In this document: positions 24,094 to 35,200 of the stretch, piece after piece
How the letters are laid out: each line of letters begins with the position of its first letter
Numbering within the stretch: position 1 is the stretch's first letter
Source: Punica granatum
Lineage: Eukaryota > Streptophyta > Magnoliopsida > Myrtales > Lythraceae
Direction of reading: 5' to 3'
DNA: 64,000 bases
NCBI RefSeq assembly: GCF_007655135.1
Contig: NC_045131.1
Span: 5,766,001 to 5,830,000, forward strand
Notes under the pieces: generated by a model
Told to the model about the DNA's origin: nothing
Seen by the model: the letters and a program-made list of their open reading frames with translations, nothing else
Database searches by the model: none
Made by a program: the position numbers and the translations under genes

Positions 24094-27029
24094 AATAAGA
24101 ATCAAGTCGGAAGTACGTTTTAAGAATTTGCTTGAAACGAATGGTGCAAATTAAAAAAACTTGATTCCCTTTTGTTCATTTTATTTTATTTTATTTTATT
24201 TTATTTTATTTTTGTGTGCAACACCCGTTGTTTAAAAGCTTCATGGGTCCCTACTACAAAGGATAAGAATCTTATAATCATAAATTTTATATACTATCCA
24301 AAATTTTACATAAGAACTAAGAAGGAATAAAAATAAAAATAGAAAAGTTCTATTTAGACGGAAGAAAAACTGCTTTCTCTCGATTTTTCTCACACTCCCT
24401 TTGTAATACTCAATCTATAGATGTGTCATGTTGAAAATGTACGTGTCTGATTGGTTTCTTTGTTTTTAGTTCTCAATATCAATGAAAAAGATAAAGATGA
24501 ATGGAGATGGAGGCGGAGATGGAGAATATTAGGCGATTGACAAAATCACAATGCATGTGTTGGAGTGAAAAATATTTGGATTTTTTTTTTCAACAAATAT
24601 ATTTTTCTATTTTTATTTTATTTTTTTGATAAAAATTATTTGACAGAGTTAAGTTATAGTAGCAGTGTTTTTAACGGAGGATTAATTTGATGGACATAAT
24701 GATCTTTGAAGCATTATATTGATGACAAAAACTTTGAAGGATCAAATTAATAAAAATATGATAGACTATTTTGATGAAAAAAATATTTGAATGATCAAAT
24801 TAATAATAATATGATGTTTGAAGAGCTATATTGATAGTTTTTTCAATTAAGTTTTATATTAGTACTTTTTTTATTTATTATATAATATGATAGAAAATGA
24901 AAAAAGGAAAAAACACAAAGGACAATAAAGATAAAAGTGAAATGCGTTGTAGCTGGCAAATCCCAGCCGACGTGTCCTCTTCCTTATCCAATTTTGACGG
25001 TTTAAAGCAGACAGCTCCGTTTGCTTAAAGCCAAGATTCGTTCTATCATTGATAATTACTTCCCCACAAAAAGTTAATAACATGAAATCTGTACACGTGT
25101 ATTGTGATACCATTGAGTACTTCACATGCCACTTGTAACTGGTATTTATTTTTTTCCAGGTGATTTATAAATCTAAAAGGCCGAAAAAGCGAAACTAAAA
25201 AAAAAAGTGCACAATCAAAGTTAATTGAACTTGCTGATAGGGAAAAAAAAAAAAAGAATTGAGCTTTGAATTTATCGGTTAAAAGGAGAGGACATGTGCT
25301 ATGGTACACGCCCATTTTTGACACTCGACGTACTCTTTGGTATTATATCACTTAATTGATAGTATACACCGATCAATGGCGAAAAGCATAATTACGGCTG
25401 TACGGGTAATGGCGGAGTATATGTTGAAATCATACTGATTTATCGTATGATCTCTGTCTTTTTGAGATCGAATGATGCTGAAGACGTGGAAAGTAATTGT
25501 ACACGCAATCAAATGAATTGTACATAATCGGTGAGAGAGACGATGGGGATTCAGTTTGACGGTATGTAATAAAATGCTAAGTGAGAAAAATACATATATT
25601 GCAGTTCGCAACTCTCCATGTTATCCTTCGAACCTGCAAGATCTATTTATTTTGGATTTTTCTTGCCATCATTTGCGAATTGTATATGTGTCACCTTAGT
25701 GTTTATATAGAATTTTTTCAGTGGCATGCATATTAAGAAGACTTTGGTGCAATAACAAATAACAATGAATACAAAACAAAAACAATGAATACAATGAAAA
25801 CTTTTTTACCTTAAGCTGTTAATGTGGCAGCTGTCGGGCATCATAGTTTGTGAAGATTCATTTCCCTTTAATCATAAACAAAAGTGTGGACCTAGAAAGA
25901 GATAAATATATTTTTTTTAAAGGCAAGAGTTTTACTATAAAAATCGAATTCAAAATTATTAAATTTTTATTAGACTTTTATGAAATCATATTCATTTTCA
26001 CTTAAAAATTTAAACCATTAAGTAATGGTACTCACATTACATATAACTATATGGATATTTATTCAATTTTTTCAACGTGGGATTTTAGGCTATTTTGCTT
26101 CAGAACTTTGTTCTCACGTGCAACATGTGATTTTTTTCTCTTTTCACTTGCTTACCCGTCGTCAAATCCCCTTAAACGATTGCGATCATATGAGCACGTG
26201 GAAGCATAACCCGCTTCGATACCATATTAAGTTTTCGCTGAACTTATACGGATCAGGTTCATTTCAACTTAAAAACTCTTAAGTGGTGATATTTAAGTCA
26301 CATATAAACCTGTAGATATTCTCTTTTTTTTTTTCAATGTGAGATTTTAGGCTATTTTGCCTAATAAAAATATCTAAATTTAAAGTAACTGTTGCACTTT
26401 TAAAAAAAAAAGTTATGAGGTCTTCAATCGTTTGTTTCGATTAAAAACTTAAATTAATTCTCACAAAAAATAAAAGATAAAGCATGGATAAGACACGCCT
26501 TGTATTTTTATTTTGCTGCAAGCATTGAATAATAAATTAAGACACATTTGTTTCTTTTTTAATTTAACTATAAGAAAGAAGACATGTTGCTTCCTCATGT
26601 CAAAGCTGGGGGTCGTTTTCAAGGAGCTGCTGAACTTCCTATAATTCAGGAGAGAGAACTAGTGGACGGTCGAATTCTGGGTTAAATCGTTCGAGTGGAT
26701 ACTCTTTTGAAGAGATTTAAATTATTACAATCCACTAAGCTTTTAATAATTAAAGTCCTTATTAATGCATGGCGCTATATGTCGATATCCTTCCTCTCGC
26801 TAGCCATCTATAAAGCAGTTTCCATTTCGACAAAGAATTGTTTGGCTAGACAACACCTTTCATCTCAAATTCTTTTTCTGTTTCGAATCAAATTACCTTT
26901 CTAGACAGATCAACACAAATATAAAGCTGGACCCATTCATAATTTGTCATTAATTCGGGCGCGCTTGGCATAGTTAGTGCCCTGAATATAGTTAACATAT
27001 GTAGAGAATTAATAACTAGAGTTGTGGTT

Positions 27030-27550
27030 ACTGATAAGGGAGTTACACCGAACCGCACCCGATAAACTCCGGGGGGCCCAATGGACTCCTTCCGGCCCAA
27101 TAGACGCGATGAACCTCCCATGTGAGAAATTCTCGCCGGGCCTCCCCCGGCCCATGGGAGGCTCAACTTGCGGGAGGCTCGCCGAGCCTCCCGGACACAA
27201 GGGAGGCTCGCCGATCCTCCTCGACCCAAGGCCAATAAACTTCCACACCCTTCCACGAGTGGGAGGTTAAGGTCGCAGACGAAACGGGTTCAACCCAACT
27301 TGATGGGCCTCAAGCCCGAGTAACGGCCGAAAGAGCCCAGAATAATCCAAGTAGAGTCTCCAACATCTCTCTATAAATATCGAATCTACACTCAGGTACA
27401 AGTTAAATTTATTGTTCCTCTATTGTGAATTGAATCATATCTCTCGTGAGACTCTAATTTGAGCATCGGAGGGGTTCTTCGCGGAAGCCTTCCCAAGTCC
27501 CCAACTGACATCGGATTCATTGGTCGAGGGCATTTAGAATAGTGGCAGCC
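27030..27550 (+). mobile_element. Probable solo LTR of a Ty3/gypsy element
   Basis: A GC-rich block in AT-rich surroundings. It contains repeated GGGAGGCTC/GAGCCTCCC palindromes (about 27120-27210), a TATA-like CTCTATAAATATCG near 27370, then a segment around 27440-27500 (GTGAGACTCTAATTTGAGC and a GGAGGGGTTCTTCGCGG-like stretch) typical of the R/U5 end of Tat-lineage gypsy LTRs. No gag or pol coding sequence lies on either side, so it is probably a solo LTR. The exact ends and target duplication were not resolved. Confidence 0.5.
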
Positions 27551-29330
27551 AAACACATGAGATTGACGAAGGCAAGAGAAGTATAAGACAAGAATACAAG
27601 GAGATGAAGTATCCATTGAGTGAGATTCGTCATAGTGAGAGAATATTCCTTTTTCAATATTTTTCTTCACATCAGTTACATTTAGTTTTCTCATTTTTTC
27701 GGTAAAATGATTAATTTTCTTAGCTGTATGGACAGAAAACTTCTCTATGACAGTTCATGTCATGAGAAATAGTTACCAGAAAAATTAGCAAACAATGGTC
27801 TTGCCAAAAAGATTAACCGACTGATTAATGCCCAGAACAAGTGCAAGGAATTTAATAGAAATTGAGTTTTTGCCTTTTTGTGCTGCATGGAAAAAGGGAG
27901 GAAAAAAAGAGCGAGAGAAAGAGGAAATAAAGTGATAGCATTAATTGGAGACGGTTAACCGGTTCCGTGAATTTCATGCCGGTGGGCGACGGACAAGTGT
28001 CGGTAGGTTGTTTGGGAACGGCCGTCAAGGTAAGGTGCAGCGGGCAGTGTTTTTTTTCTAATGTAAGTATGAACAGGCTGGACATTGACGGGAAATCTGC
28101 AAGGACTCGTGTTCCGATTCAGCAGCTGCCTTTTGTCTTTTTCCGCCAGTTCAGAAAATTACGTGTGCCCCTACACAAATTATAAAAATAAAATGTCAAT
28201 AAATTTTTTGATAATGTTCACCCACGCAAAAGGAAAAAAAAAAAAAAAAAAGAAGTTCAATCATAACTTCTTAATGAAGTTTACACAGACCACATAAGGA
28301 AACGATTGGTGTCCCGAGCTCTAGCTAGCCTCATATTTCACTCGAGAACAACAAAAACTACGACTTAATTTATCAATATGCAAAATTATTATTGTTACAT
28401 ATGTCCCCATTGTATATATAAATTTGAAGGAAAATTGCCATTTTTTTGCGAGAATCGTATGTAACCACCCTGACTTATTGATTCGCTAATAATTGTGTAT
28501 TACCAAGTTGAGCATGACATGAATTTATGCTCTCTCTTTTTTTAATTCAAATTAGTTCGGTCGTCATTTTCTTTCTTTTTTTTTAAAGAAAAGTCCATGA
28601 TTTTAAGGAAACAGAGAGTTTAATGACAAGAATTGAATTCAAAATATTCTTTTACTAGCCTTCCTAGTCCGCGTGTTGCGCGGAAATTTACTATTCCTCT
28701 TATTTAAAATTATTTTTTAACAGCATTATATAATTACACGTGATGAATTGAGATTTCCCACCCTAATAAAGGAACGATTCACTTTGTAGCACTCTGTAGG
28801 ATGGTACCACATTTTCATCTCATTTTCATCTTTGAAATTTAAATGCCAGCTTGACCATTCATAAATGTAACTTACGTATCCATGAAGACTCAATACATAA
28901 AAGTAATGTGATTAAACATTAATATATACTACATCTATAAATTCTGAAATTTTAAAATTTAACGCCTATAAGATTATTATTCTTTAATGTTCTTTCGCCA
29001 ATTTCACTCTGCTACCAAAGGAGTCGAAGAAAAGAAGGAAAACGTTCCGAGGAAAAGAAGAAAAAATGGAAAGAATGCCAAAAATAAATAACCTAGCTAT
29101 AAATGTTAATTTCGGTAGAGGGATATAAAGAGACAGATAAGGAAAAGTGCACGACATAAAAGGGAAAAAAAAATGAAAAGACGCCGAGAATACCGTGATT
29201 AAAAGAAAGAAGGAAGACATATAATTTAAAATAAAAATCTAAGTAAATTATTTTACATTTATTAAATCCAGGCAAATGGCCTTTCATGTAATCGAAAAAA
29301 ATCCATGTGAACGGATTTATTGAAATCCAT
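27551..29330. other. Intergenic AT-rich sequence
   Basis: No supported gene. It contains poly-A and poly-T tracts, a G/C-richer patch at about 27950-28150 with no recognisable coding content, and a possible Helitron terminus near 28667-28690. The nearby open frames are low-complexity. Confidence 0.5.
28667..28690 (-). other. Possible Helitron 3' terminus (hairpin plus CTAG)
   Basis: On the minus strand the sequence reads CCGCGCAACACGCGGACTAG: a 5-bp stem with a short loop followed by CTAG, the arrangement expected at a Helitron 3' end. No 5' TC end or Rep/helicase sequence was identified, so this is only a candidate. Confidence 0.25.
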
Positions 29331-30262
29331 GTTCATATAGCTTTCCATTATCCCATGTCCCAAGCGTTGCTAGCTCGCCATTATGCTTCTCCAACAAATC
29401 CACAAACCGAAGAAGCACCGTCGATCTTTACAGGAATAGTGAACTCGGTGATTAAAAATTATGTGCATAACTAAATTTAGCTGGTGTGATTAGGAAGACT
29501 TACGTAGGCTGTAATTTTCGGCCATAGCCCTTCGTCAAACGCCTTACGAACAGCCGACACTGCTCGGTTTACGTCCTCGGCATCCCCTTAAGCTACATGG
29601 GCGATCACCTCCCCTGTCCTAAGGTCCAACTTCCGGAAGGTTTTTCCTGAACAAAGGGAACACTAACAACATGAATAATAAGACACCGACATTAGGCTGC
29701 AACCTCGAAAGCCAAGCACGAAAATTTTCTCCATGGCCACGGTGCTGCAATATTATGGCATAACGTATTGTTCAAAAAATTCAAATCAAGCACGAAACCA
29801 ACCCGACACCGTATCGACAAACTTGCCACTAATCAAGAGCTGAGTGTAGTTCACCGAGACACCCGGGCTTATCGACTCCTTCAGGACTGCAGCGGCACTG
29901 TGGTTCCTTATCACTGAAGGAATCGGATTCATCGAACTAAACTCGATGAATGAAGCCTCCATGAGCTTCCCTTATGAAACGAAAAACAGATAACGGTATT
30001 GCAGATTAACTCGACCAACCAATGCAGACCATCAAACAAAACCCCATAAAGATCATAATAACTTTTTTATCCAATTGATCAACCCATCGGTAAAGGTAGT
30101 TACTTTCTGATTTCAAGGCGAAAAGAGACAATAAACCTACACTTACCATTGCGAGCGTCGATGGAAAGTGAAGCAGCACTTTGAGACAGCAAAGCCCGAG
30201 CGGAGGCGGTGGTAAAAGTCGAGAGAGTGGGACAACGGCAATGAGATCCTCCGAACAGCCAT
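29331..30262 (-). pseudogene. Truncated unprocessed pseudogene of mitochondrial aldehyde dehydrogenase (ALDH2B type)
   Basis: Four exon remnants are readable on the minus strand. About 30262-30147 carries an ATG, a transit-peptide-like MAVRRIS start and a frame change near SHSL. About 29970-29803 contains VSVNYTQLLISGKFVDTVSG. About 29646-29504 contains LDLRTGEVIAHVA, an in-frame TAA, then [10 protein letters not shown] and [13 protein letters not shown]. About 29430-29331 contains [19 protein letters not shown] and TWDNGKLYE. These match the N-terminal quarter of plant ALDH2 proteins in order. Introns are still present with GT donors, so it is not a processed copy, but the last acceptor looks damaged. 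Homology stops at GKLYE; the catalytic Cys and Glu regions are absent. The frame change, stop and truncation show it is non-functional. It lies head-to-head with the MYB gene, whose ATG is about 470 bp away. Confidence 0.88.
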
Positions 30263-30676
30263 GGGAAAGGTAAATGAGCAGCGTGCAGCCACGGTAACGG
30301 TAAATGTAGAAAGAAGAAGAGAAACAGTGAATACCTTAGTTTTCTACATCTACAAGGGATTATATTAAATGTTGTTACTGGCTGACCGAGTCAGCAGGTA
30401 CAAGAATACAGGTATATTAGCCATCTATACGTACGAGAATACCAAAAAAGAGATACGAGATTACACGTCAGCCACCCAACCCAAAGAACAGACAGCCAAG
30501 GCCGAGCGACACACAGACAGAGAGAGCGACCTGTGGCTTTATTCGTTTGCATTGGCGCATGGGGAGCGTGACGCGTGTCACCCTCCAGCTGTATCCCATT
30601 CCCAACCGCCTGACCTGCAGCAGCCGGTCGCCCCTTCACCTCCCCCACCGTCCCAGCCAGTCTCCTCAACAGGCAG

Positions 30677-30684
30677 TATATATA
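30677..30684 (+). promoter_or_regulatory. TATA box of the MYB gene
   Basis: A TATATATA string in a GC-rich promoter, 52 to 59 bp upstream of the MYB ATG. This would place transcription start about 25 to 30 bp further on and give a very short leader. Confidence 0.55.
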
Positions 30685-30735
30685 CGCGCCATCGCCGCTT
30701 AGCACCACCCAGATAGTCTGTATAGCTCAGCCGTG

Positions 30736-31500
30736 ATGGATCGGGTCAAAGGGCCGTGGAGCCCCGAGGAGGACGACGCCCTACGGGAGCTGGTCCGAAC
30801 GCACGGCGCCCGGAACTGGTCCCTCATCAGCCGCTCCATCCCCGGCCGCTCCGGCAAGTCCTGCCGCCTCCGCTGGTGCAACCAGCTCTCCCCCGGGGTG
30901 GAACACCGTCCCTTCACCTCCGAGGAGGACGAGACCATCCTCCGCGCCCACGCCCGCCTCGGCAACCGCTGGGCCTCCATCGCCCGCCTCCTCTCCGGCC
31001 GCACCGACAACGCCATCAAGAACCACTGGAACTCCACCCTCAAGCGCCGCTGGAAGAAGCGCCCCGCCCAGCCGGGCTCCGGCGCCGACCTCGGCAGTTC
31101 ATCCGGCTCCGACGACAGTGATTCCAGCGTTGACTTCATGTCCTCCCCGGTCCTTCCCCTCGCGGCTCCTCCGCCCGAGACGGTGCCGCCGGGGGCAGAC
31201 GATCCGCCGACAGTGCTCACATTATCGCTCCCGGGGTATAGCTCAAATCGGGCCAAGTCGGCTCCGCCCCGTACCGGGGGCCCATTCAGCGAGGAGTTTA
31301 TGGCAGCAGTGCAGGAGGTGATAAGGAAGGAGGTGAGGGATTACATGGCGGGATTGGAGAGGAGTGGGGGATTCGGGTTTCATTCGCAGGAGGCGATAAG
31401 TGAGGGGATTAGGACCGCCGTGATCGATCGGATGGGGTACAATCGTAATTTTACGACCAGGTCCGATCGGGTTGAGATAGGCATGCTTGGACAGCAGTAG
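30736..31500 (+). CDS. R2R3-MYB transcription factor, subgroup 22 (MYB44/MYB70/MYB73-like)
   Basis: A single-exon gene of 254 residues, like other subgroup 22 MYBs. R2 has the tryptophans W8, W28 and W47; R3 has F60 in place of the first tryptophan, then W79 and W98. The DNA-recognition helices CRLRWCNQL and NAIKNHWNS are intact. After the repeats come the subgroup motif around [15 protein letters not shown] (124-138), an EAR-type repression motif LTLSL (161-165), and the conserved C-terminal [15 protein letters not shown] helix followed by MAGLE. Relatives act in the nucleus in abscisic acid, jasmonate and stress responses and are often repressors. The ATG at 30736 is chosen; the in-frame GTG just before it is not a plausible plant start. 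The 5' half is unusually GC-rich compared with its surroundings. By position it corresponds to Arabidopsis MYB73/MYB70. Confidence 0.95.
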   Translation: MDRVKGPWSPEEDDALRELVRTHGARNWSLISRSIPGRSGKSCRLRWCNQLSPGVEHRPFTSEEDETILRAHARLGNRWASIARLLSGRTDNAIKNHWNSTLKRRWKKRPAQPGSGADLGSSSGSDDSDSSVDFMSSPVLPLAAPPPETVPPGADDPPTVLTLSLPGYSSNRAKSAPPRTGGPFSEEFMAAVQEVIRKEVRDYMAGLERSGGFGFHSQEAISEGIRTAVIDRMGYNRNFTTRSDRVEIGMLGQQ

Positions 31501-32237
31501 GATCGAACTTTGTTCTTACCGGATAAAGCTGGTGAGAGACCGAACATGGTAGGAGACTATGGTGAGATGTGTTAATATTGGGGGAAAGCTGTTTTTCATT
31601 TTCATTTGGTAAATGTAGAGAAGAAAGGATATTTCTTTTGGTAGGGGAATAAATTTGGGCAATGTAAAGTGAGAGAGATGGATTTGAGGGAAGTTGGAAG
31701 GTTTTGATTGACTGAGATGGGCACAAGGGATGAAAGGAAAAGCCGAAGGCTTGTCGGAAAATTGAGAAAATGGAAAGCATGACACCGGACGATGCCGTGA
31801 AATTCAAACTCAGTTTTTGTTTCAGCGGTCAGTTTTTTTTTTTTTTTTTTTTCCCCCCCCCCCACTGCCATCATTGGAAAATCATAAAATTGGAAAACTT
31901 AAGTAAATGAATAAATGAAATGAGAGAGAGAGAAAAAAAAAAAAACCCTCAAACCCAAAATATGAGATTGAAAGTAATCAATGTGGAAATGGAAAATAAG
32001 CGGGAATTGTCTGCCTAAGTTCTAGAATGCAAACTATCATTGTACATCCTGTACTAATTGAATCAGTAACACTTCTATTTCACCCCTCTTCTCAATTCGC
32101 CCCCGAAAAGAATGAATAACTATGGCTAATGTTACAACAGCAGCATGTCTTTCTCTTGTCCGAGAATGTAACGACCCACACCGCAACGGAATTGCAACCA
32201 ACGAAATATATGCCTGATGTTCTGCCTCGACAAGGGT
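31501..32237. other. Convergent 3' region between MYB and MRG
   Basis: The 3' untranslated regions of the two convergent genes share this 0.7-kb stretch. It contains a T run directly followed by a C run (about 31829-31863), then an A run at about 31935-31945. No gene. Confidence 0.6.
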
Positions 32238-35200
32238 TTAGTCTCGATCTTCTTTCCTCTTGCCTTTACCTTCTGAAGCTTTGAATCCCTCGTACGCGGA
32301 GAGGAAGAATGTACTCTGGTTCTTCTGCAGAAACCTGCACTTTTAAGGGGTAAAGGTAAAAAATCTGCCCCTGAGGATCAATACGAGCCATAAATTTTGT
32401 ACTCTTGAGATTATGTTCTAAGAAAAATGTGGAGATCAAAGCAACGCATAATTAAAATGGACGAGGTTGTAATTCAAGGAATGAGCACCGCACTTGAGGA
32501 AATCAACCAGTTTCTGCTGCAAGCGGGTTAATGTTTCTTCTTCGATGTTTACTTGAACCAATAACTCCGGCAACTTCACTGGAAACCCACAGCATTATGG
32601 AAATTAGGCTAACCATAACATTTGAATCCAAATGATATATTCTTGTCTTGCCAACCAATACCAGTGCATGAACATTCATATATCGGGTTGCATACCAAAA
32701 AGTCGCAGTAGATGTTCAGCCCCATAGATGGTTGAGGGAGACACTGTAGCTGCAACTGCTTCTTTGTATTGTTGTCTCTCCTTTCTGTACAAGAGCATTG
32801 CTGGCAAGGCTTTGTCGAAGTAACATCTTAATCCTTTTAAGACCTCACCGACCGAATCAGTTACTCTTTATCACCAAAATAAGCACAAGATTAAGGATGT
32901 CCCACTTTAAGGCAAACACAGATATAGCCATGAAAACCATGCAAAATATACGGCTGACTTTATCTGATTGGGCGTTGGAATTCCTACAGATTCTAGGGCT
33001 ATATTCAATGAATAAACCTCTTCAAGCAAAGGTGAGATACTGCATGAGATTTTAATTGGATTTATGCAATGCAATATTGTCGGACTAGAGTTTTGCTTCT
33101 ATCTAATTTAGTCCTTGGGGCTCTCGAATATACCAGAGGAAAATAAATTTAGCAGGACAGAGACAAATAATAATTTTATTTAAAATGGATTTAAGTATCA
33201 CATACGTTGCATCTTTCTTGGATTTGTGCTCGAGATAACTTGTTAAGATATCATCAACAGTTGGAGAACGAGGAAGTTTAACCAGCTGCAGAGAAAAGGC
33301 AACATTCCAATCAAATCAGTCAGATCCATTTACAATTTCATAAATGAAAAGAAGCAATTTAGCTGAAAAAGCAAAATTACTATATCACCAAGGCAACCAC
33401 TATTAATAATTCAACATAATTAGCTCTCACAAAGAGGTGATAGATATGTAAGTAATATCTGTTTAATAATGTTGATCGACTCAGACCACTGCAAGGGATT
33501 TATCTGATAAGACATTGCACAAAGTCAGTTTTTATTAGATTATGAAAGGTGCATCTCTTTATTACCAGATTGCAAGATGAAATTGTATACTTCAACATGC
33601 AGCAAACAATATGTGAAGTGATGTGGTTCGCAACAATTGTAATATTAGTATTCAGGATAGAAGACTGACTGAACAAGCTAGACTCATACTATTCGGTAAC
33701 AAAAAACTCCATTTCCCTCATAGAAAGCATCAAAAAGGTAAAGAATCTATTCCAACAATTAATAGCATCAGTAGACAGACAAACCTTATCCCGCTGAGTG
33801 ATAAATTCCCAATCATCAACTAATTGCTTCTTTAGTGTTGACGGAATTTGAATCTTGACGAGCTTCTCCGCTACAACATTGTCCTTCTAACAATTAGAAA
33901 AACATTCATTTATTAACCCAACCATAATCCTGCTATTTTTTAAGTCAGAATCAGAAATCAATGAAAAATAGCCCTCAAAAACGAAAATATAGTAAACCAC
34001 TAAAATTAAGGTGCCTGCACAGATGGGACCATTCAGCTTTTGAGTCATGATTAAGTTGACATCCTTCCAGATGGTTTAATTATTCTTTGCCCGTGCTTAA
34101 AGAAAATTTCGTAGTGCTGTACAGTACAGTTGCTTGGCGAGACACTATCATGGAGGCAAAGTAAAAGAAAAGGATGCATATAACTTGCATACGAAATTAC
34201 ATATATGTGAATGCACTATGCAAACATTAGAAATATGGCCACATTAATCTATATATATGCATATCTAGGGACACAAAAACTAGTGGAAGACATGCAAGCA
34301 TGGTGTCTTTTTCGTTTTTTTAACTTTTCCAACATAAGCAACTGACAATGCCACTGGTATGCCAGTTTACAAACCAGACCTCTGTAACCGCATCATTCTT
34401 TCGCTTCTTCCCTTTGGTGGCTGCAGTAGACAGAAAACACTATATCATAAAGCAGTTGAGATTGAAGTGAATCGATCAGCACAACTGAAATTATCCCATA
34501 CATTTTTAGGTGAGGCTAATTATCTGCGGAACACATTTCAAGGGATGGAGAAGCAAACCTTACTGGCTTTAGAAAAATTTCAAAGATCAGAGAAGCATTA
34601 GATTACAGTTGAAGGGAGTCTTCCATTCAAATTATGTATTACTTTACTAAATACTTGAGAAAGCCAATCTGGCGGAACACAGTTCACTTGCAAAACAAAA
34701 TTTAGCATAAGGACATCCAAACTCAAGGTTTAAATCCCTTCAGGGTGATCCTAAAGGCATGAAAATGTAGGAATCACATATATTAAAAGCTACAATCATG
34801 CACACCAAGTAGAACTCTTTGGAGATAGTACCAAAATCAAAATATATACAGAGCAGTCTAAACAACTGTTTCAGGGACAAGTGCACAGGAATAAAAGCCA
34901 CATCAAGTCAAATTTACTATGTTCAGTCGCTCTCATTTGGTAAAAATCTTTTGAAGTATGGCAATGCTAATAATTAGTGCCAGTTCACAATGTAGGGACT
35001 CGGAGACAGTTATCCCATTAGATACTTATTTCATCATGAAAAAACCTAGACTTTATTCTGGGGATTTAAGACTCAAAATTCTAAACGGAAGGCACCCTGA
35101 TGGCAATAAAACTTAATTAACTATAAGTAAATGGAAATGGAACAAATGAGAAGTACCAATGCTCTTGAGGTCCTCTTTATCCACCTTAGCATCTACAACA

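Larger units (their letters stand above)
21061..27029. other. Gene-free AT-rich region with repeats and homopolymers
   Basis: About 6 kb without a supported gene. It holds a TA microsatellite (about 21501-21519), a MITE (21813-21991), a 32-base C run (24061-24092), ATTTT pentamers (about 24178-24211) and a pair of direct repeats of about 85 bp near 26014-26110 and 26275-26365 that share GATTTTAGGCTATTTTGC. Frames such as 23913-24154 are produced by the C run and are not genes. Confidence 0.55.

Noticed and set aside
23913..24154. Frames with a proline tract
   Set aside because: The prolines come only from the poly-C run.
26888..27270. Three overlapping frames of 79 to 122 codons
   Set aside because: They lie within the likely LTR and reflect its GC-rich palindromes.
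30733..30735. GTG as the start of the MYB gene
   Set aside because: GTG is not a normal plant start; ATG at 30736 follows at once and gives the standard subgroup 22 N-terminus.
30756..31121. Arg/Pro-rich frames overlapping the MYB gene
   Set aside because: They are out-of-frame shadows of a GC-rich coding region.
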